From: Paraconexibacter sp040581415
Lineage (GTDB): Bacteria; Actinomycetota; Thermoleophilia; Solirubrobacterales; Solirubrobacteraceae
Assembly (NCBI RefSeq): GCF_040581415.1
Contig: NZ_CP114014.1
Span: 5,711,663 to 5,775,662 of the forward strand
Direction: 5' to 3'
DNA length: 64,000 nucleotides
The notes beneath the pieces are model-generated. The model was given only the letters and a program-made list of their open reading frames with translations. It did not search any database and was not told where the DNA came from. Below are positions 15,309 to 22,568 of the stretch, piece by piece (position 1 is the first letter of the stretch; the number at the start of each line of letters is the position of its first letter). Both the position numbers and the translations under genes were made by a program.

Positions 15309-16477
15309 CAGCGCAGCCCCAGGGTCGCGGAGATGATCTCGCGCTGGATCTCGTTGGTCCCGGCGTAGATCGGCGGCGCGAGTGACATCCGCACGTGCTT
15401 CTGCATGTCGTACTCCGTTGCGTATCCGTAGCCGCCCATCATCTGTAGTCCTTCCAGGGCGACCTGCTTTGCGGTTTCTGTGACCTTCACCTTCGCCATC
15501 GACGTGAGACGCTGCAGCTCAGGCTCCGAGCCGCGTCCGGCCTCGACGCGGGTCGCGACGTCGTAGGTGATCAGGCGCGAGCACTCGACCTCGATCGCGA
15601 GGTCGGCGATCCGGTGCCGGAGCGCCTGGAAGGTCCCGATGGCCTTCCCGAACTGCTTGCGCTCCTTGACGTACGCGAGGAGGTCCTCGAGCGTCCGCTC
15701 GGCCATTCCGACGCCCTGCGCCGCGCAGACCAGGCGCTCGCCGTTCAGCCCGGCCATCACCTGCTTCCAGGCTCTGCCGGGCTCACCGATGACCTGACCA
15801 TCGGGCACGAAGACGTCGGTGAGGAAGACGTCGTTGACCTCCTTGCCGCCGAGCGTGTCGATGGGCCGGATCTCGACGCCGGGCGCGTCGACCGGGATCT
15901 CGAGCATCGTGAGGCCGTCGTGACGCGACCCCTCGCGGCTCGTACGGGCGATCAGGAGCAGGTGCGTGGCGATCTGGGCCGATGAGCACCACGTCTTCTG
16001 CCCGTTGACGACGTAGCCGCCGTCGGCGGCCTCGGCGCGGCAGGCGATGTTGCCGACGTCCGATCCGGCCTCGGGCTCGGAGATCGCGATCGCCATGATC
16101 GTGCCGCCGGCCATCGCGCCGAGCGCTGACTGCTTCTGCGCGTCCGTCCCGAATCGCTTGTAGCAGCCGCCGACCGTGGATGCCGACCCGGCGCCGTTGA
16201 TCGGGGCCAGCCCGCGCCACGTCTCCTGGAAGAAGATGCACTGGTCCACGAGCGAGCCGCCCGAGCCGCCGTACTCCTCCGGGATCGCCACGCCGGCCCA
16301 GCCGAGGTCGGCCATCCGCTGGTACAGCGCCTGGTTGTGCGACTCGGCCCCGTCGTCGGTGAGCGCGTCGCGCTGCTCGCGCGTCCCGCACTCGCGCTGG
16401 CAGAAATCGCGTATGGACTCCGCGAACGCCTGCTGCTCGTCGGTGAAGACCATGCCCTGCGTCAACGTGCTCGTCAT
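15308..16477 (-). CDS. Acyl-CoA dehydrogenase (second of tandem pair)
   Basis: A 389-residue acyl-CoA dehydrogenase. Features are FTDEQQAFAESIRDFCQREC, AISEPEAGSDVGNIACRA, the central NGQKTWCSSAQIA, MMGGYGYATEYDMQKH and PIYAGTNEIQREIISATLG near the C-terminus, where the classical Glu is Ala (YAGT). It begins 1 nt after the Baeyer-Villiger gene ends and is coupled to the next acyl-CoA dehydrogenase. With its partner it would introduce the alpha-beta double bond, passing electrons through ETF. Substrate is unknown; the genetic link to a ring-oxidising monooxygenase suggests a bulky or alicyclic acyl-CoA. Confidence 0.9.
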   Translation of the reverse strand: MTSTLTQGMVFTDEQQAFAESIRDFCQRECGTREQRDALTDDGAESHNQALYQRMADLGWAGVAIPEEYGGSGGSLVDQCIFFQETWRGLAPINGAGSASTVGGCYKRFGTDAQKQSALGAMAGGTIMAIAISEPEAGSDVGNIACRAEAADGGYVVNGQKTWCSSAQIATHLLLIARTSREGSRHDGLTMLEIPVDAPGVEIRPIDTLGGKEVNDVFLTDVFVPDGQVIGEPGRAWKQVMAGLNGERLVCAAQGVGMAERTLEDLLAYVKERKQFGKAIGTFQALRHRIADLAIEVECSRLITYDVATRVEAGRGSEPELQRLTSMAKVKVTETAKQVALEGLQMMGGYGYATEYDMQKHVRMSLAPPIYAGTNEIQREIISATLGLR

Positions 16478-16478
16478 G

Positions 16479-18482
16479 TCAGATCGCTCCCACGGTCGTC
16501 TCGGCGCTGAAGTGGTCGAGGTTCGGCTCGCGCGTCATGTGCCAGTAGTCGTAGTTCGTCCAAGGCATCGGCACCACGATCCGGCCGGCGCTGTTGCGGT
16601 AATAGGTCGTCATGCCGGGGTGCGCCCAGATCGTCTGGTTCAGGGCAGCGTCCAGGCGGGCCCCGTACTCCTCGTGGACGGCCTGCTTGCACTCGACGCT
16701 GCTGATCCCCCGCTCGAGCATCTGCTCGAGCAGGCGCATGACGTAGCGGACCTCCATCTCGATGCTGAGCGCCGCGCTTCCGCCGTGACCGGCAAAGGTG
16801 TTGGGGCCGAGCAGGAAGAAGAAGTTCGGGTAGTCCGGCACCGTGATGCCGAGGTGCGCGCGTGCGTCGTCCTTCCCCCACGTCTCGCGTAGCGTCCGCC
16901 CGGAGCGACCGCGCACCTCGATGGGGCCGAGTACCTCGAGTGCCTTGAACCCGGTCGCGATGACAAGGACGTCAGCGAGGTGGCGGACACCGTCGGCGGT
17001 GATCACGCCGTCGGCCTCGATCGCAGCCACGGCGTCGGTGACGAGTGTGACGTCGGCGCGCCGCATCGTCCGGAACCAGCCGTTGTCCAGGAGCGGCCGC
17101 TTGCCGTACGGCGGGTACGTCGGAACGCACTTGGGGATGAGGTCCTCGCGGTCGCCGAGCTCGGACTTGATGTAGTCGGTCAGGAAACGCCGGTGCCGGT
17201 CGTTGACCTCGTTGACGGCGCGGTCGGGATGCGGCCAGTCGGGATCGATCTGCAGCGCGGGGTGCAGCCGGTCACCGAAGTTCCAGACGTTGCGCAGCCG
17301 GTACCAGCCCAGGTAGAACGGCACCTCGCGCATGAGCGTCCGCGTGGCGGGGCTGACGTCGCGCATGGCGTTGGGATTTGGCAGACCCCACTGCGGCGAC
17401 CGCTGGAACACGGTGACGTGGTCGGCCTCGTCGACGATCGCCGGGACGAGCTGCATCGCGCTCGCGCCGGTCCCGATCACGGCAACCCGCCGTCCGGCGA
17501 GATCGAGGTCGCGGTCCCACCGGGCCGTGTGCATCGTCGATCCGGCGAAGCTCTCGATGCCGGGGATGTCTGGCAGCGATGGGCGATTGAGGAACCCGAC
17601 GGCGCTGATGACCGCGTTGGCCACGAACTCCTCGGGCTTCCCGTCGCTGCCTTGGGCTTGCACGTGCCATCGGGCCTCGTCCGCGTGCCAGGTCGCTGAT
17701 GCCACCTCGAGCCCGAAGCGGATGTTCGCCCGCACGTCGTAGCCGTCGGCGAGCCGCTCGAGGTAGTCGTGGAGCTCGTCCCGCTTGGCGAAGTACCGGG
17801 TCCAGTCCGGGCACTGCGCGAACGAGAAGGAGTAGAGGTGACTCGGGGTGTCCACCCCACACCCCGGGTACGTGTTCTCGAGCCACGTCCCCCCGAGGTC
17901 GTCGTTCTTCTCGAGGACGACGTACGGGATGTTCGCCTGCTCGAGTTTGATCGCTGCGCACAGCCCGGAGAAGCCCGACCCGATGATGAGCACGCGGAAG
18001 TCGTCGGCAGCGCCCGGCGCAAGCGGGGTGATGTCGCGCGGCGCGATGCCCAGTTCCTCGGCGAGCAGCCCGCCGATCTCCGCCGGGATCACCTGATCGG
18101 AACCGAGCGACAGTGACAACCAGCCCGGGAGCCGGTCGGACGTGGGTGGTGCGGCGGGATCCAGCCGGCCGGCGCGCCAGTCGTCGACGATGGCGAACGC
18201 CTGCTCTCGGACCTCGGTCTGGACGTGCTCCGGCAGGCCGCCCGAGTCGTGGTCCTCCGCACCCCGCGGAGCGGTCGGGACGTACGGCTCGCGGAGCCAC
18301 CGATCGTCGCCGGTCAGCTGCGCGAGCGCCAGCAAGAGCGTGGGGAGGTTCGCCTCCGCGAGGGCGGCCCGGAGCTCGCCGTCGGTGGCCGGTGGCTGCT
18401 CGCGCATGAGGAGCGACGGGCTGTCTGCAGATGCTGAAGTTGGGCGCAGCGCGTCGGCAGACGAGCGTCGATCCTGGCTCAC
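16479..18482 (-). CDS. Baeyer-Villiger flavin monooxygenase (type I)
   Basis: A 667-residue FAD/NADPH monooxygenase. The FAD Rossmann motif IIGSGFSG lies at about 167-174. The Baeyer-Villiger fingerprint FAGSTMHTARWD at 312-323 matches FxGxxxHxxxW(P/D), and the NADPH motif IGTGASAMQ is near 336. About 160 residues precede the FAD domain, an N-terminal extension seen in several actinobacterial and fungal enzymes that act on large cyclic ketones or steroids. The GTG at 18482 is preferred because GGGGGA lies 5 nt upstream and the longer frame runs over the promoter. It would insert oxygen next to a ketone, giving an ester or lactone for the hydrolases in the same operon. It leads the operon ending at phaC. 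Confidence 0.9.
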   Translation of the reverse strand: MSQDRRSSADALRPTSASADSPSLLMREQPPATDGELRAALAEANLPTLLLALAQLTGDDRWLREPYVPTAPRGAEDHDSGGLPEHVQTEVREQAFAIVDDWRAGRLDPAAPPTSDRLPGWLSLSLGSDQVIPAEIGGLLAEELGIAPRDITPLAPGAADDFRVLIIGSGFSGLCAAIKLEQANIPYVVLEKNDDLGGTWLENTYPGCGVDTPSHLYSFSFAQCPDWTRYFAKRDELHDYLERLADGYDVRANIRFGLEVASATWHADEARWHVQAQGSDGKPEEFVANAVISAVGFLNRPSLPDIPGIESFAGSTMHTARWDRDLDLAGRRVAVIGTGASAMQLVPAIVDEADHVTVFQRSPQWGLPNPNAMRDVSPATRTLMREVPFYLGWYRLRNVWNFGDRLHPALQIDPDWPHPDRAVNEVNDRHRRFLTDYIKSELGDREDLIPKCVPTYPPYGKRPLLDNGWFRTMRRADVTLVTDAVAAIEADGVITADGVRHLADVLVIATGFKALEVLGPIEVRGRSGRTLRETWGKDDARAHLGITVPDYPNFFFLLGPNTFAGHGGSAALSIEMEVRYVMRLLEQMLERGISSVECKQAVHEEYGARLDAALNQTIWAHPGMTTYYRNSAGRIVVPMPWTNYDYWHMTREPNLDHFSAETTVGAI

Positions 18483-18508
18483 TAGTTCCCCCGAGCTTTT
18501 TGATTCGG

Positions 18509-18520
18509 TGCGTCTCAATA
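18509..18520 (-). promoter_or_regulatory. TetR-operator-like motif, site c
   Basis: Minus strand TATTGAGACGCA, overlapping the -10 element of the Baeyer-Villiger operon promoter. It shares the TTGAGAC core with sites a, b and d. Confidence 0.55.
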
Positions 18521-18545
18521 GTACACACGGGCGGACGCACGTCAA
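18518..18545 (-). promoter_or_regulatory. Promoter of the Baeyer-Villiger/PHA operon
   Basis: On the minus strand TTGACG (18545-18540) and TACTAT (18523-18518) are separated by 16 bp, a convincing sigma-70-type promoter about 36 nt ahead of the GTG start. The operator-like motif c directly overlaps the -10 and the expected start site, so a bound repressor would block it. Confidence 0.65.
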
Positions 18546-18633
18546 CCGTCGCCGTCTTCCGGCCGCGGTTCACTTTCGTCGGGGCGTACTCTCGTCGTGC
18601 GGGAGTCGCGATCGGCGCGCAGCAGGAGAGATA

Positions 18634-18645
18634 TAGTGAGACTCG
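18634..18645 (+). promoter_or_regulatory. TetR-operator-like motif, site d, with leaderless-type -10
   Basis: TAGTGAGACTCG ends directly against the tetR ATG at 18646. A -10-like TATAGT at 18632-18637 overlaps it and would place the transcript start at or next to the ATG, so the tetR mRNA may be leaderless and autorepressed. An AGGAGAG at 18623-18629 is 16 nt from the ATG, which is far for a Shine-Dalgarno. Confidence 0.5.
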
Positions 18646-19350
18646 ATGGCCCATAAATCGGCGGCGAACAAGCCCGGTGCAGCGCCGCCGACCGACGGCG
18701 AGGCAGCCCCTCGCAAGCGCGGCCGCCCGCCGCGGACGATCGACAACGACGACGTCGTGGCCGCGATCGAGCGGCTGTTCGCCGAGGGCGGCATCGACGC
18801 CGTGACGATCGAGCGGACCGCTCAGGAGATCTCGGTGTCCAGGGCGACGCTCTACCGCACGGTCCCGTCGAAGGAGCATCTGCTCGGGATCCTGTTCGAG
18901 CGCATGACGCAGGACCTGGGCCGAGCGGCGCAGGCGGCTACCAGCGCCAAGGACCAGACGACGCGGCAGCGACTCGAAGGCCTCGTGAAGGTCCAGATCC
19001 ATGCGGCCGTGCAGATGCGCGACTACCTGTTCGTGTACTTCGACGGCACGTGGCTGCCGGAAGGCGTCTACGACAACTGGCGTCATTGGACGCACGAGTA
19101 CGAGCAGGTCTGGTTCGACACGGTCGGCGCGGCGATCGCTGACGGCGATCTGCCGGCGGGCGAGCCCGTGATCATCACGCGGCTGATCCTCGGCATGACC
19201 ATCTGGGTCGCGAACTGGTTCCGGCCGGAGGAGGGCTTCACGGCCGACCAGATCGCCGAGCACGCGGTGCAGCTCCTCGACGCCGCCGCCGCAGGCACCC
19301 CCGTGCCCGTAGCGAAGAAGAAGACGCGCAGGACCGCCAAGCGCGCCTAG
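18646..19350 (+). CDS. TetR-family transcriptional regulator
   Basis: A 234-residue TetR protein. The first 28 residues are a basic, Ala/Pro-rich extension. The HTH follows (VVAAIERLFAEGG, then ISVSRATLYRTVPSKEHLL near residues 60-85), then an all-helical ligand domain. The C-terminus is Lys/Arg-rich (VAKKKTRRTAKRA), which is unusual and could add DNA affinity. It is divergent from the Baeyer-Villiger operon and upstream of the P450. A TGAGWCTCA-like motif abuts its start codon and recurs at the starts of the neighbouring operons, so it is probably an autoregulated repressor of the whole island that responds to a pathway intermediate such as an acyl-CoA. The ligand is unknown. Confidence 0.9.
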   Translation: MAHKSAANKPGAAPPTDGEAAPRKRGRPPRTIDNDDVVAAIERLFAEGGIDAVTIERTAQEISVSRATLYRTVPSKEHLLGILFERMTQDLGRAAQAATSAKDQTTRQRLEGLVKVQIHAAVQMRDYLFVYFDGTWLPEGVYDNWRHWTHEYEQVWFDTVGAAIADGDLPAGEPVIITRLILGMTIWVANWFRPEEGFTADQIAEHAVQLLDAAAAGTPVPVAKKKTRRTAKRA

Positions 19351-19363
19351 CGCGGATCCGCGC
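19350..19363. repeat. 14-bp perfect palindrome after tetR
   Basis: GCGCGGATCCGCGC overlaps the last base of the tetR stop codon. It has no T tract. It may be a weak terminator hairpin or chance in GC-rich DNA. Confidence 0.3.
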
Positions 19364-19423
19364 GCGTCGCGGCAGCGAGAAACTCCCACGCAGCTCGCGT
19401 GACCGGATATAACAGACGCGTCG

Positions 19424-19441
19424 GCTCAATATTCGTTGAGC
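19424..19441. promoter_or_regulatory. TetR-operator-like inverted repeat, site e
   Basis: GCTCAA-TATTCG-TTGAGC is a perfect 6-bp inverted repeat between tetR and the P450, 30 nt ahead of the P450 ATG and just downstream of a -10-like TATAAC (19408-19413). The left arm with its spacer reads AATATTGAGC on the minus strand, related to sites a-d but with a different arm arrangement. Confidence 0.45.
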
Positions 19442-19471
19442 GCCCACGCGACCGAGGGAGGATCCGCACCC

Positions 19472-20767
19472 ATGTCCACAGAAGCCTCAGGGGCCCTGAA
19501 TCCGATGGACCCGGACGTGATGCGGTGTCCGTTCGGCTACTACGCGGATCTGCATGCAGACGAGGCCGGCGCGCGCGACGAGGGTCCGCTGGGATGGGTG
19601 GTCGCGGGCCACGGGGACATCGCCAAGATCACCGTCGACACGAAGGGCTTCTCCTCCAGCTTCTACGGCCCCGACGGGCCCCAGCTCACGGGCGTGAGCC
19701 CAGAGCCCTACACCGACGAGGTGCAGAAACTACGCGACGCTCTGCACCCGCTCGAGAACGCGCTCTTCTCCTGCGATCCGCCCACGCACACGCGGCAGAA
19801 GGCGATCGCGATCAAGTCGCTCAACGCCCACCGCATCCGCGGGCTCGAGCCGCTCATGCGGACCGAGGCGAACGCGCTCGTCGACGCGTTCATCGATGAC
19901 GGCCGCTGCGACTTCTACGAACAGTTCGCGATCTGGCTGCCGCTGATCCTGATCTCCCACACGCTCGGCTGCGATCGCGATGACCTGAAGACGTTCAAGG
20001 TCTGGACCGACCACATCGCCGACGGCTACCTCTCTGTCCTCGACAACCCGCAACGTGTTGCCGTCCTGAAGTCCGTCCGCGAGTACCAGGACTACATGCT
20101 GCCGCGCATCGAGGCGCGCCGCAGCGAGCCGACAGACGATCTGCTGTCGGCCCTCGTCAACACGAAGATCGATCCCGACGACGAGGCACTGCAGGGCCAG
20201 GAGCTCGCAGGTCCGCGTCAGCTCACGACGGCGGAGGTTCTGGCGGCGGTGTCGCAGTTGCTGGCCGCCGGCAACCACACGACGACGAACCTGCTGGCGA
20301 ACACGATGGTGTTGCTGGTCGAGCACCCGGAGGCCATGGCTGCCCTGAAGGCCGACCCCTCGCTGATCCCGCAGGCGCTCGACGAGTCGCTCCGCCGCGA
20401 CGCGCCGCTGCGCGCGACCTACCGCGTCACGACTCGTGAGGCCGAGGTCGGCGGGACGACCATCCCCCCGGGCTGTCTCGTGCCCATGATGTGGGGCGGC
20501 GCCGGTCACGACCCCGACGTGTTCCCGGACCCGCAGGCCTTCGACATCCACCGGCCGAACGCCAAGAAGCACCTCTCGTTCGGCCAGGGACCGCACTTCT
20601 GCGTCGGCTCACAGCTCGCTCGGGCCCAGTCGCGCATCGCCTTCGAGGTGCTCCTGAGCCGGCTGGACGACATCTCGTTCGCCGGCGGCGTCGCGCCGGT
20701 CCGCGCACCGCAGTTCCCGTTCACGTCGTACGAGTCCCTCCAGCTCGAGTTTCACAAGGCCGGGTGA
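19472..20767 (+). CDS. Cytochrome P450
   Basis: A 431-residue bacterial P450. The heme-binding loop FGQGPHFCVGSQLAR has Cys377 as thiolate ligand, and ESLR (305-308) is the ExxR of helix K. The I-helix reads AAGNHTTTN, where the acidic residue usual before the conserved Thr is His269. The ATG at 19472 follows GAGGGAGGATC; a TTG 36 nt upstream would put the start inside the operator-like repeat. Hydroxylation of an alicyclic, terpenoid or steroid-like substrate is inferred from the neighbouring Baeyer-Villiger and CoA genes. No ferredoxin or reductase gene is adjacent. Its stop overlaps the next ATG by 1 nt. Confidence 0.93.
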   Translation: MSTEASGALNPMDPDVMRCPFGYYADLHADEAGARDEGPLGWVVAGHGDIAKITVDTKGFSSSFYGPDGPQLTGVSPEPYTDEVQKLRDALHPLENALFSCDPPTHTRQKAIAIKSLNAHRIRGLEPLMRTEANALVDAFIDDGRCDFYEQFAIWLPLILISHTLGCDRDDLKTFKVWTDHIADGYLSVLDNPQRVAVLKSVREYQDYMLPRIEARRSEPTDDLLSALVNTKIDPDDEALQGQELAGPRQLTTAEVLAAVSQLLAAGNHTTTNLLANTMVLLVEHPEAMAALKADPSLIPQALDESLRRDAPLRATYRVTTREAEVGGTTIPPGCLVPMMWGGAGHDPDVFPDPQAFDIHRPNAKKHLSFGQGPHFCVGSQLARAQSRIAFEVLLSRLDDISFAGGVAPVRAPQFPFTSYESLQLEFHKAG

Positions 20768-21627
20768 TGACCGTGTCGCAGCACCTCGATCACGCGCACG
20801 ACGAGTACGAGTGGCATACGGGTCTGGTGCGCCCCCATGGGATGCCGGATGCGGTCGAGTTCATCGACGTGCACAAGGCGTTCGGTCGCAACAAGATCCT
20901 GCGTGGCCTGAACATGGGCCTGCCGGAGGGCAAGATCTCGATGATCCTCGGCCCGTCGGGTACGGGTAAGTCGGTGTGCATCAAGCACATGGTCGGCCTG
21001 CTGTATCCCGATCAGGGCGATGTGTTGGTGCATGGCGAGAGCGTTCCGAACATGCCCGATGACGATCTGTTCGAGATGCGCAAGAAGTTCGGGGTGCTGT
21101 TCCAGGACGGTGCGCTGTTCGGGTCGATGAACGTGTTCGACAACGTCGCGTTCCCGCTGCGGCAGCACACCGACAAGGCGGAGGAGGAGATCATCGCGAC
21201 GGTCACCTCCCGCCTGGATGAGGTCGGTCTCGGGTTCGCGGGGGACAAGTTCCCCAACGAGCTCTCCGGTGGCATGCGCAAGCGGGCGGGGTTCGCCCGG
21301 GCGCTGGTGCTGGATCCGGACATCGTCCTTTTCGACGAGCCCGACTCCGGTCTTGACCCGGTCCGCACCGCGCTCCTGGGTGAGCTGATCCAGGAGATCC
21401 ACGAGGAGGTCATGGAGCAGCGTCAGCGAAGCGGCGGCCCGCTGCCGGCGTTCACGCTGATCACGCACGACATCATGACCGCGCGCCGTGTGGCGGAGCA
21501 CATCTCGGTGCTGTGGAAGGGCCGCATCGTGGAGTCCGGCCCGGCGGAGGAGCTGTTCAACTCCGACAACGCGTTCGTGCGGCAGTTCCTGAGCGGGGAG
21601 TCGCAGGGCCCAGTCGGCATGGAGTAA
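20767..21627 (+). CDS. MceG/MlaF-like ABC transporter ATPase
   Basis: A 286-residue ATPase with Walker A GPSGTGKS, Q-loop LFQDGALFGSM, signature LSGGMRKRAGFARAL and Walker B VLFDEPDSGLDP. The GALFxSM and SGGMRKR forms are diagnostic of the Mla/Mce lipid-import branch. In actinobacteria MceG energises Mce systems that import sterols and other lipids. No mce or yrbE genes are present here, so this is an orphan ATPase co-transcribed with the P450 (1-nt overlap). Third positions use T in Gly and Arg codons more than neighbouring genes by eye. It links substrate uptake to the catabolic regulon by inference. Confidence 0.88.
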   Translation: MTVSQHLDHAHDEYEWHTGLVRPHGMPDAVEFIDVHKAFGRNKILRGLNMGLPEGKISMILGPSGTGKSVCIKHMVGLLYPDQGDVLVHGESVPNMPDDDLFEMRKKFGVLFQDGALFGSMNVFDNVAFPLRQHTDKAEEEIIATVTSRLDEVGLGFAGDKFPNELSGGMRKRAGFARALVLDPDIVLFDEPDSGLDPVRTALLGELIQEIHEEVMEQRQRSGGPLPAFTLITHDIMTARRVAEHISVLWKGRIVESGPAEELFNSDNAFVRQFLSGESQGPVGME

Positions 21628-21637
21628 TCCCAGAGCT

Positions 21638-21658
21638 TCACCCTCGCCTCGAGGGTGA
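21638..21658. terminator. Hairpin after the P450-MceG operon
   Basis: TCACCCTCG / CGAGGGTGA, a 9-bp perfect stem with a 3-nt loop, 10 nt past the stop. A second inverted repeat (GCGTACGG 21668-21675 / CCGTACGC 21701-21708) follows. Both lie in the convergent gap with the AAA ATPase gene and lack T tracts, as is common in high-GC actinobacteria. Confidence 0.6.
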
Positions 21659-21742
21659 TCCGCAGCTGCGTACGGTCGCCGAACCCTCTCTCGCCGGCGG
21701 CCGTACGCGGTGGCGCGGCGCTGCACACCAGGCCGCTCAGGT

Positions 21743-22549
21743 TTACTCAGCGAAGGTGTCGATGAGTACGGTCAGGGCCTCACGGAGCGCAGGATCGTCT
21801 GTCAGGGGGCCGGCGATCGCGGCGAGGGCTGCCGCGCGAAATGAGAGCCCTGCGTCTACGAGCGCAGCGGCCATGATGAGCGCTCGGGTCGAGGCGACCT
21901 CGCGCAAGCCTGAGTCCTGCGCGCGACGGATGGCCTGTCCCAGCCGGACGAGGTCGGCGGCGAGCGCTTCGTCGACCCCCGCCTCTTCGACCAGGATGCT
22001 CAGCTCGACCGATGACGGCGGGAACGACAACTCGATCGCCACCATGCGCTGGCGTGTGCTCATCTTCAGATCCTTCAGCACACTCTGGTACCCGGGGTTG
22101 TAGGAGACGACCAGTCCGAAGCCGTCGGCAGCGCGGAGCCGTAGACCGCCGAGGCGCTCGATGTTCAGCTCGCGACGGTGATCCGTGAGCGAGTGGATCG
22201 CGACCGTGGCGTCCTGGCGCGCCTCGACGATCTCGTCGAGATAGCAGATCCCGCCTTCGCGAACGGCCCTCGTCAGCGGCCCGTCCACCCACTCGGTGTC
22301 GCCGCCGTTCAGCACGTACCGCCCAAGGAGGTCGGTCGCTGTCATGTCCTCATGACAGGACACCGTGTGGAGCGCCACGCCCAGACGATGCGCCATGTGC
22401 TCGACCAGTCGCGTCTTCCCACACCCCGTCGGGCCCTTGAGCATGATCGGCAGCCCGCGACTGAACGCCGCTTCGAAGACCTGGGCCTCGTCCGCCACCT
22501 CCTCGTAGAACGGCCCGGTGGCGCGATCGAAGTTGTCGGCGTACGACAT
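21743..22549 (-). CDS. CbbQ/NirQ/NorQ-family AAA ATPase
   Basis: A 268-residue MoxR-type AAA protein with Walker A KGPTGCGKTRLVEHM near residue 38, SCHEDMTATDLLGR, GPLTRAVREGGICYLDEIVEA (Walker B) and SYNPGYQSVLKDLKMSTRQR. This series is the CbbQ/NorQ fingerprint. The ATG at 22549 has a Shine-Dalgarno CAGGAGTAGCG. In known systems the AAA protein and a VWA partner remodel a metalloenzyme (Rubisco, NO reductase, CO dehydrogenase). The partner gene is 19 nt upstream, but no client gene is adjacent. Confidence 0.88.
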   Translation of the reverse strand: MSYADNFDRATGPFYEEVADEAQVFEAAFSRGLPIMLKGPTGCGKTRLVEHMAHRLGVALHTVSCHEDMTATDLLGRYVLNGGDTEWVDGPLTRAVREGGICYLDEIVEARQDATVAIHSLTDHRRELNIERLGGLRLRAADGFGLVVSYNPGYQSVLKDLKMSTRQRMVAIELSFPPSSVELSILVEEAGVDEALAADLVRLGQAIRRAQDSGLREVASTRALIMAAALVDAGLSFRAAALAAIAGPLTDDPALREALTVLIDTFAE

Positions 22550-22568
22550 CGCTACTCCTGTCTGCCTG

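Noticed and set aside
17272..19389. 705-residue minus-strand frame covering parts of the Baeyer-Villiger and tetR genes
   Set aside because: Low-complexity Arg/Gly translation, overlaps clear genes in other frames and crosses a promoter region.
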